The translations under genes were made by a program, and so were the position numbers. From Marthasterias glacialis (taxonomy: Eukaryota; Echinodermata; Asteroidea; Forcipulatida; Asteriidae): a DNA stretch of 64,000 nucleotides. Below, in pieces: positions 46,687 to 58,790 of the stretch; the stretch's first letter is position 1, and every line of letters starts with the position of its first letter. A model generated the notes under the pieces. The model was not told the DNA's origin and did no database searches. It saw only the letters and a list, made by a program, of their open reading frames with translations. The stretch spans positions 21,373,106 through 21,437,105 of the forward strand of contig OU452231.1 in assembly GCA_911728455.2 (NCBI GenBank), given 5' to 3'.

Positions 46687-46799
46687 AAACCCAGGAAAAT
46701 GAAGGAAAGCAGAGGGATTAATGGCTGCATCAAGCGAGGATTGAACCAGATATTCCTTATTGTGTACATGTGACTGAACTAGAGGCAGGAGATGTTTTT
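46687..46799 (+). other. Exon-like block B (frameshifted)
   Basis: The acceptor TTTTTCATTTGGCAG and donor TTT|GTAAGT are both kept. A one-base deletion relative to blocks A and C, near GCGAGGATTGAACC, breaks the open frame. Length 113 nt. Confidence 0.35.
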
Positions 46800-46839
46800 G
46801 TAAGTACTGAGTTCTTTATCCTGCATATTTTCTTTGTAT

Positions 46840-47960
46840 TGTGTAGACCAACAGAGTAACCGAGCCTCCATTAATGGTTGTAGTTTGACAATACAACTGT
46901 AGTTTACTAGGTTTAGTAGTTGATCTTACAGACAAGATGTAAGTGTAGAGTGTTGATCAGCAGTAACCAAGCCTCTATAAGTTGTAGTTTGACAACAAAA
47001 CTGTAGTTTGATCCTAGAGACGAGTGTATTGTGAAAACCCACATAGTTACCAAGCCTCAATAAATGGTTGTAGTATGACAATACAACTATAGTTTACTCT
47101 TGTTAGTAGTTGATCTTATAGATGAGATGCAAGTCTAGAGTGTAGACTGTCAGTAAAAAAGGCTTGATAAATGGCTGTAGTTTGACAGCACAACTGTAGT
47201 TTACTAGGGTTAGTAGTTAATCTTACGGACGATATGCAGGTCTATTGTGTATATCAGCAGTAACCAAGCCTCGATAAATAGTTGTAGTATGGCAACACAA
47301 CTGTGGTTTTCTAGTATTAGTACCGTAGTTGATCTTACAGATGACAGATAAGTCTAGAGTGTAGATCAGTAGTAAGCAAGCTTGGTTAAATAGTTGTAGT
47401 AAGATAAACCAACTGAAGTTTTCTAGGGTAGTTTAGTAGTTGATTTTACAGACAAGATGTAGTGTAGAGTGTAGATCAGCAGTAACCAAGCCTTGATAAA
47501 TGGGTATAGTTTGTCAACACAAATGTAGTTTACTAGTAGCAGTAAATTTAAAAGACAAGATGTAAGTCTAGAGTGTACACTAACAGTAACCTAGGATTAA
47601 TGATAAATGGATGTAGTTTGACAACACAACGGGTAGTAGCTGAACTTAAAGACGAGAAGTATGTTTGGAAGCCTTGATGTTTGGTTGTACATTGTAGTTT
47701 AGACACAATAGTTTCAGTTTACAGGAGTTAGTTGTTGAACTTATAGACGAGTTGATTTAAGGCTCCTAGTAGAATTGTTGTGGTTGATTGAAAGTTGCGG
47801 TGTAATTTTGTTTAATCATCATGCAACACTTCTGTTGTTGTTGCTATTTTAAGCTGTGATTTTTGAACAAGCAGAGTTACCAAGCCCAGCATGTAGTTGT
47901 TTAATTAGAGAGTCTTTTCTGATGGTGGATTCGTAGGTTGAAATAGTCTTAATGAAGTTT
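46840..47960. repeat. 107-bp repeat array 2 (diverged)
   Basis: About ten diverged units (GTAGTTTGACAACACAACTG, TTACTAGGGTTAGTAGTTGA, GTGTAGATCAGCAGTAACCA). It ends at the hAT insertion. Confidence 0.88.
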
Positions 47961-47971
47961 AGGGAGGATAG

Positions 47972-49097
47972 CAGTGTTGTAGTCGAGACCCTACAGTACG
48001 AGACCAAGACCGAGACCGAGACCTGAAGGTTCGAGACCGAGACCGAGACCGAGACTGAGACCAGAAGGTCGAGATCGAGACCGAGACCATAAAAGACCGA
48101 GACCGAGACCGAGACCTATTTACTTTAGCGATGATCATGATATAACACTCAGTACATGAACATGATATATGTAACTCCCCGGCGCATGAAGAAAACCAGA
48201 CCTTTTGTGGCATTTATTATTTGAAATGGGGTGACTCTTAAATTCATAATATAATTCAATTTAAATATAAATAATAATGATTACAAAATAAATGTACTTA
48301 GAACCTACTTGGCTTTGTGTACCCGGCTCAAGTGCCTCGTGAAAGCGGAACTGGTTCCCAAACTCTCAGAAATCCTCGTCGTTTTGGGGCAGAAAATGCA
48401 CACAGCAGAGTGTTTTTTGTTCCCCACTTTTGTGTCAGTGTACTCTTTATGGTCTTTGTAACCAAATCTAATAACGGAAGATTTACTTGACATCTTGCCC
48501 ACTTCTTTTCACTGTGGTATTTGTACCGTACTGTGCAACACGACAGCAGAACAACGCAAGCAATAACACTATGTCCCACGTGTAAATTATTGCATGTGTT
48601 TATGTTTGTGATTTTACGTGTACATAGCAGTACTGGTACATAGCGTTCTACACAGAGCGTGTTCTTTCCTAACGTGTAGTACATTATATACGGCACTGAA
48701 AACTTGTTCTCAATTTTATCAAACCCTGATAAGGTTGCACAGGGTATGAGTTATTGGTTAAAATGCACGATGTTCCCCATCTCCCCGGGCCCCCGTTACT
48801 CGTACACTTCTCGAGTTTTCTGTGACATGTACTACCCGTTAGGAAAAAAACGTCCTGTGTATACTAGCCGCGCTCGCACCAGGCTCACAGCCCCACACGA
48901 TTTCAACGAACCCGAGTATTATTAATGCATAAAGGTGGTCTTGAAGCGAGACCGGCTAAATGTTCGAGACCGAGACCAAGACCGAGACCAAGACCGAGAC
49001 CACAGGGTGGGGAGACCGAGACCGAGACACGAGACCGGCAGAACTGGTCTCGAGACCGGTGTCGAGACCGAGACCGGTCTCGAGACCTACAACACTG
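47972..49097. mobile_element. hAT transposon with perfect 8-bp target duplication
   Basis: GAGGATAG flanks both ends exactly (47964-47971 and 49098-49105), the 8-bp duplication typical of hAT elements. The ends are CAGTGTTGTAG and its inverse CTACAACACTG. Inside both ends lie arrays of the hexamer GAGACC/GAGACCGA (47990-48118 and 48965-49090). The minus strand encodes a BED-type zinc finger (48502-48305) but no catalytic transposase region, so this copy is an internally deleted, non-autonomous element, relatively young given its intact duplication. Confidence 0.92.
48305..48502 (-). pseudogene. BED zinc-finger start of hAT transposase
   Basis: 65 residues beginning MGKMSSKSSVIRFGYKDHKE. CIFC and, after a loop with TTRISESLGTSSAF, TRHLSRVH give the C-x2-C and H-x4-H ligands of a BED finger, the DNA-binding N-terminus of hAT transposases. 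The frame ends HKAK followed by a stop in genomic sequence, but AA|GTAGGT at that point could be a splice donor, so this may be exon 1 of an ancestral transposase gene. The dimerisation and catalytic domains are missing here. Confidence 0.78.
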
Positions 49098-49655
49098 GAG
49101 GATAGTAGTTGAGATTACACAGGAAATGTATGTTAATCATCAGAATAACTAGTTATTATATAGCGCATTTCACAATGACTGTGGATCAGTGGAGTCACAA
49201 AGAGCTGATGGTTGATTTTGATTTGTCAATTAGACACTTCTTAATATCAATGAACAGATTTTAGAAAAGGTTTGTAATTATATACGGAAGTACAGCAGAG
49301 TAACTTAGCCTTGGAGATTGGTTGCAGTTTACAGGAGTTAGTAGTTGTACTTGTAGAAGAGTTGTACATGTACAGTACAGGCTAGCAGTAGAATAAACAA
49401 GAGCTGTTGTGTTTGATTTGAACTCGCATTGCAATTAATATAAGTAAATCTAAATGACAGATGTTTAATTTTCATGCGACACCTACTTTTGTGGTCTTCC
49501 ACGATAATGTATTTCTAGTTCATTGGGGTTAGTAGTGCAAATTATAGAGGAGATGTGCATATAGATTGTATATAAGCCTTGATAGTTAGAAGAAAACAAC
49601 TGTAATTTACTAGTGTTAGTAGTTGATCTTACAGACAAGAAGTATGTGGGTCATT

Positions 49656-50395
49656 CCGTACCAACTCACCTGAAATTCTGAAAAGTTTGGCAGTGACCGA
49701 CTCAGATTTTGCTAATTTTTTTTTGAACAATCCTCTATGGGTGCGATGAACAAACACAAAACTTTAGATTCCTACCCCTTGCCGTTTCTGAGATATGGAC
49801 CCCAAAAAATTTAAGCCCCATCCCCCTCTTTTGAATTTGGTGTTTTTTGGCATTTTTGGAGGCCTATATCTCCAAATAGAGATAAGATATGTTGCTACCA
49901 ATCGGTACACAGGTTGACTGCTATCTAAACAACTAGAATCTGGTGTCAGAAGTAGTACAGAAAATTTGTCTATCAAGGTATAGGTCTTTAAAAACCTACA
50001 TTTTAGCCTTAGAACAACTTTTCGTCATTTTTGAGACCCCCTGGTGACCGTGTGAATTGTCCGATTGCTTTGATATTACATTTGGTAATCAACTAGGTGC
50101 ATAGGTCTGACCTAAAATAAGGATAGACCACTCACACCTTCGGTGGGTGTTTGGCAGGGGTCTGAAAATGGGTCCACTTGGGAAAATGCCAAAAAACGCC
50201 TTTTTCAAGTGGTTATTTCATAATGTGGGACATTACTGACAAATTTCAAAAATTTTTCCAAAAACACTTAATGTCCAGTCTATTTGTGTAAAAAAAAAGT
50301 TGGTTTCTCAACTCCTTCATGTTCAGAAAATTATTTTAATGAACGTAGTATTTTGCCCATTGTACAGTACATATAGGCCTATATCTTGTGTATAA
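49656..50395. repeat. Dispersed repeat candidate starting GGGTCATTCCGTACCAACTC
   Basis: This stretch interrupts the 107-bp repeats and shares nothing with them. It has several GAGATATGGACCCC / CCTATATCTCC near-mirrored phrases and homopolymer-rich sections. No frame longer than about 70 codons. An unidentified inserted element is likely because array sequence flanks it on both sides. Confidence 0.45.
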
Positions 50396-50399
50396 AAAC

Positions 50400-50592
50400 T
50401 GCTTTAATACTTTATTGCATATGGCATATATATTTGGTTGAAATTGCTTGAAACTTCATCTGTATTTGGTTGAAACTGCTTTGAGCTTTGCTACGAGTTG
50501 CATTTATTTTGGTTGTACATGCTTTAAACCTTGCTGCAAATTGCATTAATATTGGTTGTACATGCTTTAAACTTTACTGCAAATTGCATTTA
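50400..50592 (+). repeat. 43-bp tandem repeat, about four units
   Basis: GGTTGTACATGCTTTAAAC and TGCTGCAAATTGCATT recur at 43-bp spacing for the last units; the first two units are diverged (GGTTGAAATTGCTTGAAAC). Confidence 0.82.
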
Positions 50593-52300
50593 TTTTAAAC
50601 TGTAGTTTACTAGGGTTAGTAGTTGATCTTACAGACAAGATGTATGTGTATTGTGAAAACTAACATAGTAACCAAGCCTCAATAAAAGGTTGTAGTATGA
50701 CAATACAACTATAGTTTACTAGTTTAAGTAGTTGATCTTACAGATAAGATGTAAGTCCAGAGTGTAGACCATCAGTAACCAAGCCTTGATAAACGATTGT
50801 AGTTTGACAACAAAACTGTAGTTTACTAGGGTTAGTAGTTGATCTTACAGACAAGATGTAAGTCTAGAGTGTAGACCATCAGTAACCAAGCCTTGATAAA
50901 TGATTGTAGTTTGACAACAAAACTGTAGTTTACTAGGGTTAGTAGTTGATCTTACAGACAAGATGTAAGTCTAAAGTGTAGACCATCAGTAATCAAGCCT
51001 TGATAAATGATTGTAGTTTGACAACAAAACTGTAGTTTACTTGGGTTAGTAGTTGATCTTACAGACAAGATGTAAGTCTAGAGTGTAGACCATCAGTAAC
51101 CAAGCCTTGATAAATGATTGTAGTTTGACAACAAAACTGTAGTTTACTAGGGTTAGTAGTTGATCTTACAGACAAGATGTAAGTCTAGAGTGTAGACTAT
51201 CAGTAACCAAGTCTTGATAAAAGATTGTAGTTTGACAACAAAACTGTAGTTTACTAGGGTTAGTAGTTGATCTTACAGACAAGATGTAAGTCTAGAGTGT
51301 AGACTATCAGTAACCAAGTCTTGATAAAAGATTGTAGTTTGACAACAAAACTGTAGTTTACTAGGGTTAGTAGTTGATCTTACAGACAAGATGTAAGTCT
51401 AGAGTGTAGACTATCAGTAACCAAGTCTTGATAAAAGATTGTAGTTTGACAACAAAACTGTAGTTTACTAGGGTTAGTAGTTGATCTTACAGACAAGATG
51501 TAAGTCTAGAGTGTAGACTATCAGTAACCAAGTCTTGATAAAAGATTGTAGTTTGACAACAAAACTGTAGTTTACTAGGGTTAGTAGTTGATCTTACAGA
51601 CAAGATGTAAGTCTAGAGTGTAGACCATCAGTAACCAAGCCTTGATAAATGATTGTAGTTTGACAACAAAACTGTAGTTTACTAGGGTTAGTAGTTGATC
51701 TTACAGACAAGATGTAAGTCTAGAGTGTAGACCATCAGTAACCAAGCCGTGATAAATGGTTGTAGTTTGACAACAAAACTGTAGTTTACTAGGGTTAGTA
51801 GTTGATCTTACAGACAAGATGTAAGTCTAGAGTGTAGACCATCAGTTAAAAAGGCTCGATAAATGGCTGTAATTTGACAACACAATTGTAGTTTACTAGG
51901 GTTAGTAGTTGAACTCACAGACGATAGGCAAGTCTAGCATGTAGACTGTCAGTAAAAAGGCTTGATAAATGGCTGTAGTTTGACAACACAACTGTAGTTT
52001 ACTAGGGTTAGTAGTTGATCTTACAGACGATATTCAAGTCTATTGTGTAGATCAGCAGTAACCAAGCCTCGATAAACGGTTGTAGTTTGACAACACAAGT
52101 GTAGTTTACTTGGTTTAGTAGTTGATCTTAGAGACGAGATGTAGGTGTAGAGTGTACAAGCATTGATCTGTCAAAAATAACACTTAACAATTGTAGTTAA
52201 AGAATAGTAGTTTATTTGTTAGACGAGATGTGCATGTAGAATGATAACCAACACAGTAACCAGGCCTTGTGTTACTACATTAGAACAAGTCAACTGTAGC
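50593..52300 (+). repeat. 107-bp tandem array 3, homogeneous core
   Basis: About fifteen units of 107 bp. From about 50820 to 51850 they are nearly identical: TTTACTAGGGTTAGTAGTTG, ATCTTACAGACAAGATGTAA, GTCTAGAGTGTAGACCATCA, GTAACCAAGCCTTGATAAAT, GATTGTAGTTTGACAACAAA. Four consecutive units (about 51190-51540) share a variant (ACTATCAGTAACCAAGTCTT and AAAAGATTG), a local amplification. The edges are more diverged. Confidence 0.96.
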
Positions 52301-53224
52301 TGTGCTGGTTTAGTTGAAGCTCATGAAGTAATGTGTTTAAAATACCAGATGGCTGAAAGTTTTAAGGTTAATTTAGGCCTGAAGTACTTTACATCCAGAA
52401 ATGCGTGTAATAGTACTCGTTGGATTGTTTTTTTGTACTTTTAAAACATGATGAATTGTCTCTTTTTTGGTACATTGTCTTGAGGTCGAACTAGAACATT
52501 TTTATTGTTATTCTTATTCTTTATTCGGCCAGAATCAAACAAAACCTGAAATAACACATTAAAGCAAAGGTGAAGATAACAAACTGATGAAAGTAAAATA
52601 TAACCCAATGTGGCAACGGGAAGATTTTTTGAATTATTCACAAAGGTAGACAAAATTAATAAAAATAAATACATAAATAAATTAATGTCATATTATAGAA
52701 AAAAAATCAATAAATAAATAGATAAATAAATACAAAACAAAAATATAAAATGCCAAACAAATTAAATATAAACAACTTATAATAATAAACAATAAAAAGG
52801 GGATTATAGACTTTGGATAGAGTCAGAAAGACAATAACAACACACAACTTTCAATACAACCCTATATGTGATGGCCAGGATCAACAAAAGTATACTTAAA
52901 CACTGTAGCCCGAAAGCCTGTTGATCCACTCACAAAAGGAGACATAAACACATAAATAAATAAATTATTATATACTTACTAAAAAACTTTTTTTTAATTA
53001 TTTAAATTAAATATTGCATGAAAAACTACAATAGACCATAATTACAAAAGGAAACTCTATGGGATCGCTGCAGGCATAAGAAACAACTTGAAAAAGAAAC
53101 TAGAGAAAACAACTTTGTCAAAAAAAAGAGACAAAACTTTGAGTGAAGTCAGAAACTTACATTTACAAAAAAACAAAACAAAAACAAAACAAAAAAATAA
53201 TTCAGTTGTTGAACAAGCCGTGAC

Positions 53225-53392
53225 TTACATATATCGTCGCAGAGCCGACGTACCGACGAATAACCCACCCCGCAGAACCGACACACCAGCGAACACGCTA
53301 CAGTAATACTATTGTGTATTCGCTAGCATGCCAGATCCGCAACCTAGGTCACTTGTCAGCATGTCAGCTACGCGACGATATATAGTAGTAAA
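53225..53392. mobile_element. Small palindromic MITE nested in the LINE 3' UTR
   Basis: CATATATCGTCGCAGAGCCG near the left end is mirrored by GCTACGCGACGATATATAGT at the right. GCGAACAC and GTATTCGC mirror at the centre. GC-rich compared with its surroundings. Confidence 0.68.
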
Positions 53393-53652
53393 AAGTCAAA
53401 ATGTAACTATACTAGCAATTTCTAACCAGGAAGAATCAAAATTGCACTCCTTGAAATATATGCAGAAAGGAGAAAAAGGAAAGGCAACATAAAATATAAT
53501 GTAAATAGAAATAAAGGAATAAAATAAATAACTAACCATTTGGTTGAGTAATCAAACCAGAGAATTTGAAAAAAAAAAAAAGGTCATTGAGAAACAAATG
53601 GTTGATGGGCACTGCAAACTTTAGAAATGAATAAAAAGGAACAAAGCTAAAG

Positions 53653-54780
53653 CTAACAATCTTTGTTGTAAAAATGAGCGGATAAATTGTTACAAAAGAG
53701 GTTGAAATTATCCAAAATGAGAGAGTCTTTAATGTGTGAAGGTAAATTGCTCCACAACCGAGGAAATGAATGAATTGGTGTGTACTTGAGAGCTAGAGTT
53801 CTTGCATAATGATGGTGGAATGTGGTGAAGTCTTGATGGCGGGTGTTTATCGTCGTGTGACTTTTGATGGCATTATAGTCAATGAGTCCAAACAAAGATT
53901 TGACAGTAAAAAGAATGTTGTGTTGTTGTCTCCTGTCGGTAAGGCTGATCCAATTTAGTGTTCTAAGGCGTTCCGCTGTTGTTTTAAGCACATTCTGCTT
54001 GCTCGGCGTTGTACACTTTCCAGCTTTGCAGATAATGTAGCAGTGTATGGGTACCAGGCTGGTAACCCATACTCCAACACAGGTAGCACTAGCGACATAT
54101 AGAGTGACTTAAGGGCCTGTGACGATGACCCCCCAGCAACTTGCCAAATGAAACCAAGAGTTCTGTTTGCTTTCGATATAACATAATTAACATGATCATT
54201 CCAGTTTAATGAGTTGTTTACAGTTACTCCAAGGTATTTATATGTCAAAACCACACCAAGTGCTACACCTTGAAGTGTGTATTTAGGAAGATGACAAACC
54301 GGTACTTGTAGTTTCCTGCAGCGTGTTATATGCATAACTTTGGATTTCTCTGTATTCATCCTCATGCCATTTGTTACGCTCCATTTGTCTAGTGCCGTAA
54401 GATCGAGCTGCAGAGCTTTTTCATCAGCGGGAGATTTGATTGGCCGGTAGATAAGGGTGTCATCAGCGAAAAGTAGGGATGTAGAAGTTAGGTTGTTAGA
54501 AATGTCACTGATGAAAATGTTGAAGAGAAGAGGACCAAGGACACTTCCGTGGGGAACTTCTGACGTGACTGGTGCCCAAGAAGAAACGCTTCCACGGTAC
54601 ATAACCCGCTGTTGTCGATTGGTGATGAAGGATTTCAGCCAGGTCCATGTAGTGCCCCGGATATTAAAGTTTTGAGCTAGTTTGTCAAGAAGGATATGAT
54701 GCGGCATGAGGTCAAAAGCCTTGCTGAAGTCAAGAAAGATGATGTCAAGGCGAGGTGGATTTGGCTTGTCGAGAATAGTT
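53653..54780 (-). pseudogene. Reverse transcriptase of the CR1/Jockey-type LINE
   Basis: The frame opens within the RT: DIIFLDFSKAFD, HHILLDKLAQ, then SEVPHGSVLGPLLFNIFISD, the catalytic LLFADDTLIY (both aspartates kept), NTEKSKVMHITR, YKYLGVTVNNSLNW, and LVLPVLEYGLPAWYPY. A frameshift near 53975 moves to a second frame (ERLRTLNWISLTDRRQQHN and on to a stop at 53653). The endonuclease and the first RT blocks are missing. Typical of LINE RT with a QRRASR box before the thumb. One frameshift and intact catalytic residues indicate a fairly young relic. Confidence 0.9.
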
Positions 54781-54842
54781 TAAGAATAGTTTGTGAATTG
54801 TTTAAGAATCTTTATTTTGACTTGTGATTTTTCATTTGGCAG

Positions 54843-54956
54843 AAAGGCAGGAAAATGAGGGAAAGCAGAGGGTTAAATGGCTGCATCATGCGAGGGAGTG
54901 AACAGGATATTCCTTTTTCTGTATGTGTGACTGAACTCGAGGCAGGAGATGTTTTT
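54843..54956 (+). other. Exon-like block C with open frame (38 codons)
   Basis: The acceptor TTTTTCATTTGGCAG and donor TTT|GTAAGT are kept. The open frame reads KGRKMRESRGLNGCIMRGSE then DIPFSVCVTELEAGDVF. Relative to block A it has an in-frame three-base difference and eleven amino-acid changes with no silent change that I can see. Confidence 0.35.
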
Positions 54957-54989
54957 GTAAGTACTGAGTTCTTTATCCCGCACATTTTC

Positions 54990-57900
54990 TTTGTATTGTG
55001 TAGACCAACAGAGTAACCGAGCCTCCATTATTGGTTGTAGTTTGACAACACAACTATAGTTTACTAGGGTTAGTAGTTGATCTTACAGACGAGATGTAGG
55101 TGTAGAGTGTAGACCAGCACAGTAACTAAGCTTTGTCTAATTTAAAATCAGAGACAAGAGTTAGATAAAACAACTGAAGTTTACTAAGGTTAGTAGTTGA
55201 TCTTACAGATGAGATGTAAGTCTAGAGTGTAGACCAGCAGTAACCAAGCCTTGATAAAAAGTTGTAGTTTGACAATTCAACTGTAGTTGATCTTACAGAT
55301 GAGATGTAAGAAGGCTTGATAAATGGCTGTAGCTTGACAACACAACTATAGTTTACTAGGGTTAGTAGTTGATCTTACAGACGAGATGTAGGTGTAGAGT
55401 GTAGACCAGCACAGTAAGTAAGCTTTGTCTAACTTAAAATCAGAGACAAGAGTTAGATAAACCAACTGAAGTTTACTAAGGTTAGTAGTTGATCTTACAA
55501 ACGAGATGTTAGTCTACAGTGTAGACTATCAGTAAAAAGGCTCGATAAATGGCTGTAGTTTGACAACACAAGTGTAGTTTACTAGGGTTAGTAGTTGATC
55601 TTACAGACGATATGCAAGTCTAGAGTGTAGACTGTCAGTAAAAAAGGCTTGATAAATGTTAGTGTAATGTTGATCAGCAGTAACCAAGCCTCGATAAATA
55701 GTTGTAGTTTGACAACAAAACTGTAGTTTGATCTTACAGATGAGATGTAAGTGTAGAGTGTTGATCAGCAGTAAACAAGACTCGATAAATAGTTGTAGTT
55801 TGACAACATAACTGTAGTTTGATCTTACAGACGTGATGTTAGTGTAGAGTCTAGATCAGCAGTAACCAAGCCTCGGTAAATAGTTGTAGTTTGACAACAA
55901 AACTGTAGATGTTAGTGTAGAGTGTTGATCAGCAGTAACCAAGCCTAGATAAATAGTAGTAGTTTGACAACAAAACTGTAGTTTACTTTTGTAAGTAGTT
56001 GATCAGCAGTAAGCAGTAACGAGATGTTAGTGTAGAGTCTAGATCAGCAGTAACCAAGCCTTGATAAATATTTGTAGTATGACAACATAAGTGTAGTTTG
56101 ATCTTACAGACGAGATGTTAGTTTAGAATGTTGATCAGCAGTAACCAAGCCTCGATAAATAGTCGAGTTTGAGAACAAAACTGTAGTTTGATCTTACAGA
56201 CGAGATGTAAGTGTAGAGTCTCGATCAGCAGTAACCAAGCCTTGATAAATGGTTGTAGTTTGACAACACAACTGTAGTTTACTAGTTGATCTTACAGACA
56301 AGATGTAAATTTATAGTGTAGAACAGCAGTAACCAACCCTCGATAAATAGTTGAAGTATGACAACACAGCACTTTTAAAACATGATGTATTGTCCCGTTA
56401 TTGGAACATGGTAGTCAGGTCGAACTACAACATAAATTGTTGTAGAATTTGTCTTATTTTTACTTTGTGACAGAAACCCAGTTTACTAGGGTTAGTAGTT
56501 GATTTTATAGACAAGATGTACGTGTATTGTGAATAAATAAATGGTTGTATTTGACAACACCACTGTAGTTTACTAGGTTTAGTAGTTGATCTTACAGACG
56601 AGATGTAAGTCTAGAGTGTAGACCAGCAGTAACCAAGCCTCGACAAATAGTTGTAGTTTGACAATTCAACTGTAGTTAATCTTACAGATGAGATGTAAGT
56701 GTAGAGTCTTGATCAGCAATAACCAAGCCTGGATAATTAGTTTGACAACACTGTAGTTTGATCTTACAGACGAGATGTTAGTATAGAGTGTAGATCAGCA
56801 GTAACCAAGCCTCGATAAATAAGTGTAGTTTGAAAACAAAACTGCAGTTTGATTTAACACAAGAGATGTTAGTGTCGAGTCTAGATCAGCAGTAATGAAG
56901 CCTTGATAAATAGTTGTAGTTTGACAACAAAACTGTAGTTTGATGTTACAGACGAGATGTAAGTGTAGAGTCTAGATCAGCAGTAACCAAGCCTCAATAA
57001 ATAGTTGTAGTTTGACAACAAAACTGTAGTTTAATCTTTTAGACGAGATGTTAGTGTAGAGTCTTGATCAGTAGTAACCAAGCCTAGGTAAATGGTTATA
57101 TTTTGACAACACAACTGTAGTTTACTAGGATTAGTAGTTGATCTTACAGACGAGGTATAAGTCTAGAGTGTAGACCAGCAGGTAACCAATCCTCGATAAA
57201 TAGTTGTAGTTTGTCAACATAACGTATTTTGATCTTACAGATGAGATGTAAGTGTAAAATGTTGATCAGCAGTAACCAAGCCTCGATAAACAGTTGTAGT
57301 TTGATCGTACAGACGGGATGTAAGTGTAGAGTGTTGATCAGCAGTAATCAAGCCTCAATAAATAGTTGTAGTTTGACAACAAAACTGTAGTTTGATCGTA
57401 CAGACGAGATGTAAGTGTAGAGTGTTGATCAGCAGTAATCAAGCCTAAATAAATAGTTGTAGTTTGACAACAAAACTGTAGTTTGATCGTACAGACGAGA
57501 TGTAAGTGTAGAGTGTTGATCAGCAGTAATCAAGCCTTGATAAATAGTTGTAGTTTGATGTTACAGACGAGATGTTAGTGTAGAGTCTTGATCAGTAGTA
57601 ACCAAGCCTAGGTAAATGGTTATATTTTGACAACACAACTGTAGTTTACTAGGATTAGTAGTTGATCTTACAGACAAGGTATAAGTCTAGAGTGTAGACC
57701 AGCAGGTAACCAATCCTCGATTAATAGTTGTAGTTTGACAACATGACGTATTTTGATCTTACAGATGAGATGTAAGTGTAAAATGTTGATCAGCAGTAAC
57801 CAAGCCTCGATAAACAGTTGTAATTTGATCGTACAGACGAGATGTTAGTGTAGAGTCTTGATCAGCAGTAACCAAGCCTTGATAAATGGTTGTAGTTTGA

Positions 57901-58790
57901 CAACACAACTGTAGTTTACTAGTTGATCTTACAGACGAGATGTTAATTTAGAGTGTTGATCGGCAGTAACCAAGCGTAGATAAATAGTTGTAGTTTGACA
58001 ACAAAACTGTAGTTTGATCTTTCAGACGAGGTTTTTAGTGTACAGTGTTGATCAGCAGTAACCAAGCCTCGATAAATAGTCGTAGTATGACAACCAAAAC
58101 TGTAGTTTGATCTTACAGACGAAATGTACGTGTATAGTCTTGATCATCAGTAAACAGGATTCACAAAGAGCTGATGGTTGGTTTGACTTTGTTAATTAGA
58201 CATTAATTTTGTCTAATTATCAATATTGATGAATAGATTTTAGGTAAGGTTAGTACAAGAAGTACAGTAGTGTAAGCTAGGCTTGAGGATTGGTTGTAAT
58301 TTACAGGAGTTAGTTGTTGAAATTGTAGATGTGTTATACGTGTAGAGTGTAGGCTAGCAGTGGAATAAATAAGTAGAACTGTTGTGTGTGATTTGAACTT
58401 GCATTGCAATTAATATAAGTAAATCTAAATGACAGATTTTCATGCGATACTTTTTGTGGTCTTACATGATAATGTAATTGTAGTTTATGAGGGTTAGTAG
58501 TTTAACTGAAAGACGAGATGTGGATAGAGATTGTAGAGAAGCATTGATAGTTATAAAAAACAAGTGTAATTTACTAGTGTTAATATCTTATTTTATAGAC
58601 AAGATGAATCTGTAGTACACTATAGCTAGCGAATGTAGATTCTAAGTAAGTAAACCTTAATAATGGTTGTAGTTTAACTGAACAAGTGTAGTTTACAGAG
58701 CAGTAACTAAAGTAAGCTTTGTCTAAATTGAAATTGAAGAAGAGTTTGAACTGAAGTTCAGTAGTGTTAGTAGTTGATCTGACAGACGAG
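54990..58790 (+). repeat. 107-bp type tandem array 4, variable unit length
   Basis: Several dozen units of about 80-110 bp (GTTTGATCTTACAGACGAGA, TGTTAGTGTAGAGTCTTGAT, CAGCAGTAACCAAGCCTCGA, AAATAGTTGTAGTTTGACAA). Many lack the TTTACTAGGGTTAGTAG segment, giving a shorter subtype. 57045-57300 and 57585-57820 are near-identical larger blocks, showing a second-order duplication. A partial composite spacer sits at 56366-56475. Confidence 0.94.

Larger units (their letters stand above)
52500..54790 (-). mobile_element. 5'-truncated CR1/Jockey-type LINE
   Basis: The insertion splits composite copy C, between GAACTAGAACAT and TGAATTGTTTAAGAATC, which are adjacent in copy A. Its 3' end is the T-rich start (52500) on the + strand, and its RT reads leftward from 54780. 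The 3' UTR (52500-53650) is extremely A-rich on the + strand and contains a nested palindromic MITE. The target duplication is not clear. Confidence 0.85.

Noticed and set aside
50600..52100. A 7-base micro-exon in each 107-bp unit (TTACAG...GTAAGT)
   Set aside because: The match to splice signals is short, in-phase coding is impossible to judge, and the repeat explains its recurrence. Kept only as a remark.
50593..58790. CRISPR-like array of direct repeats
   Set aside because: Units are contiguous 107-bp repeats without unique spacers, in a eukaryotic context with introns, SINEs and LINEs.
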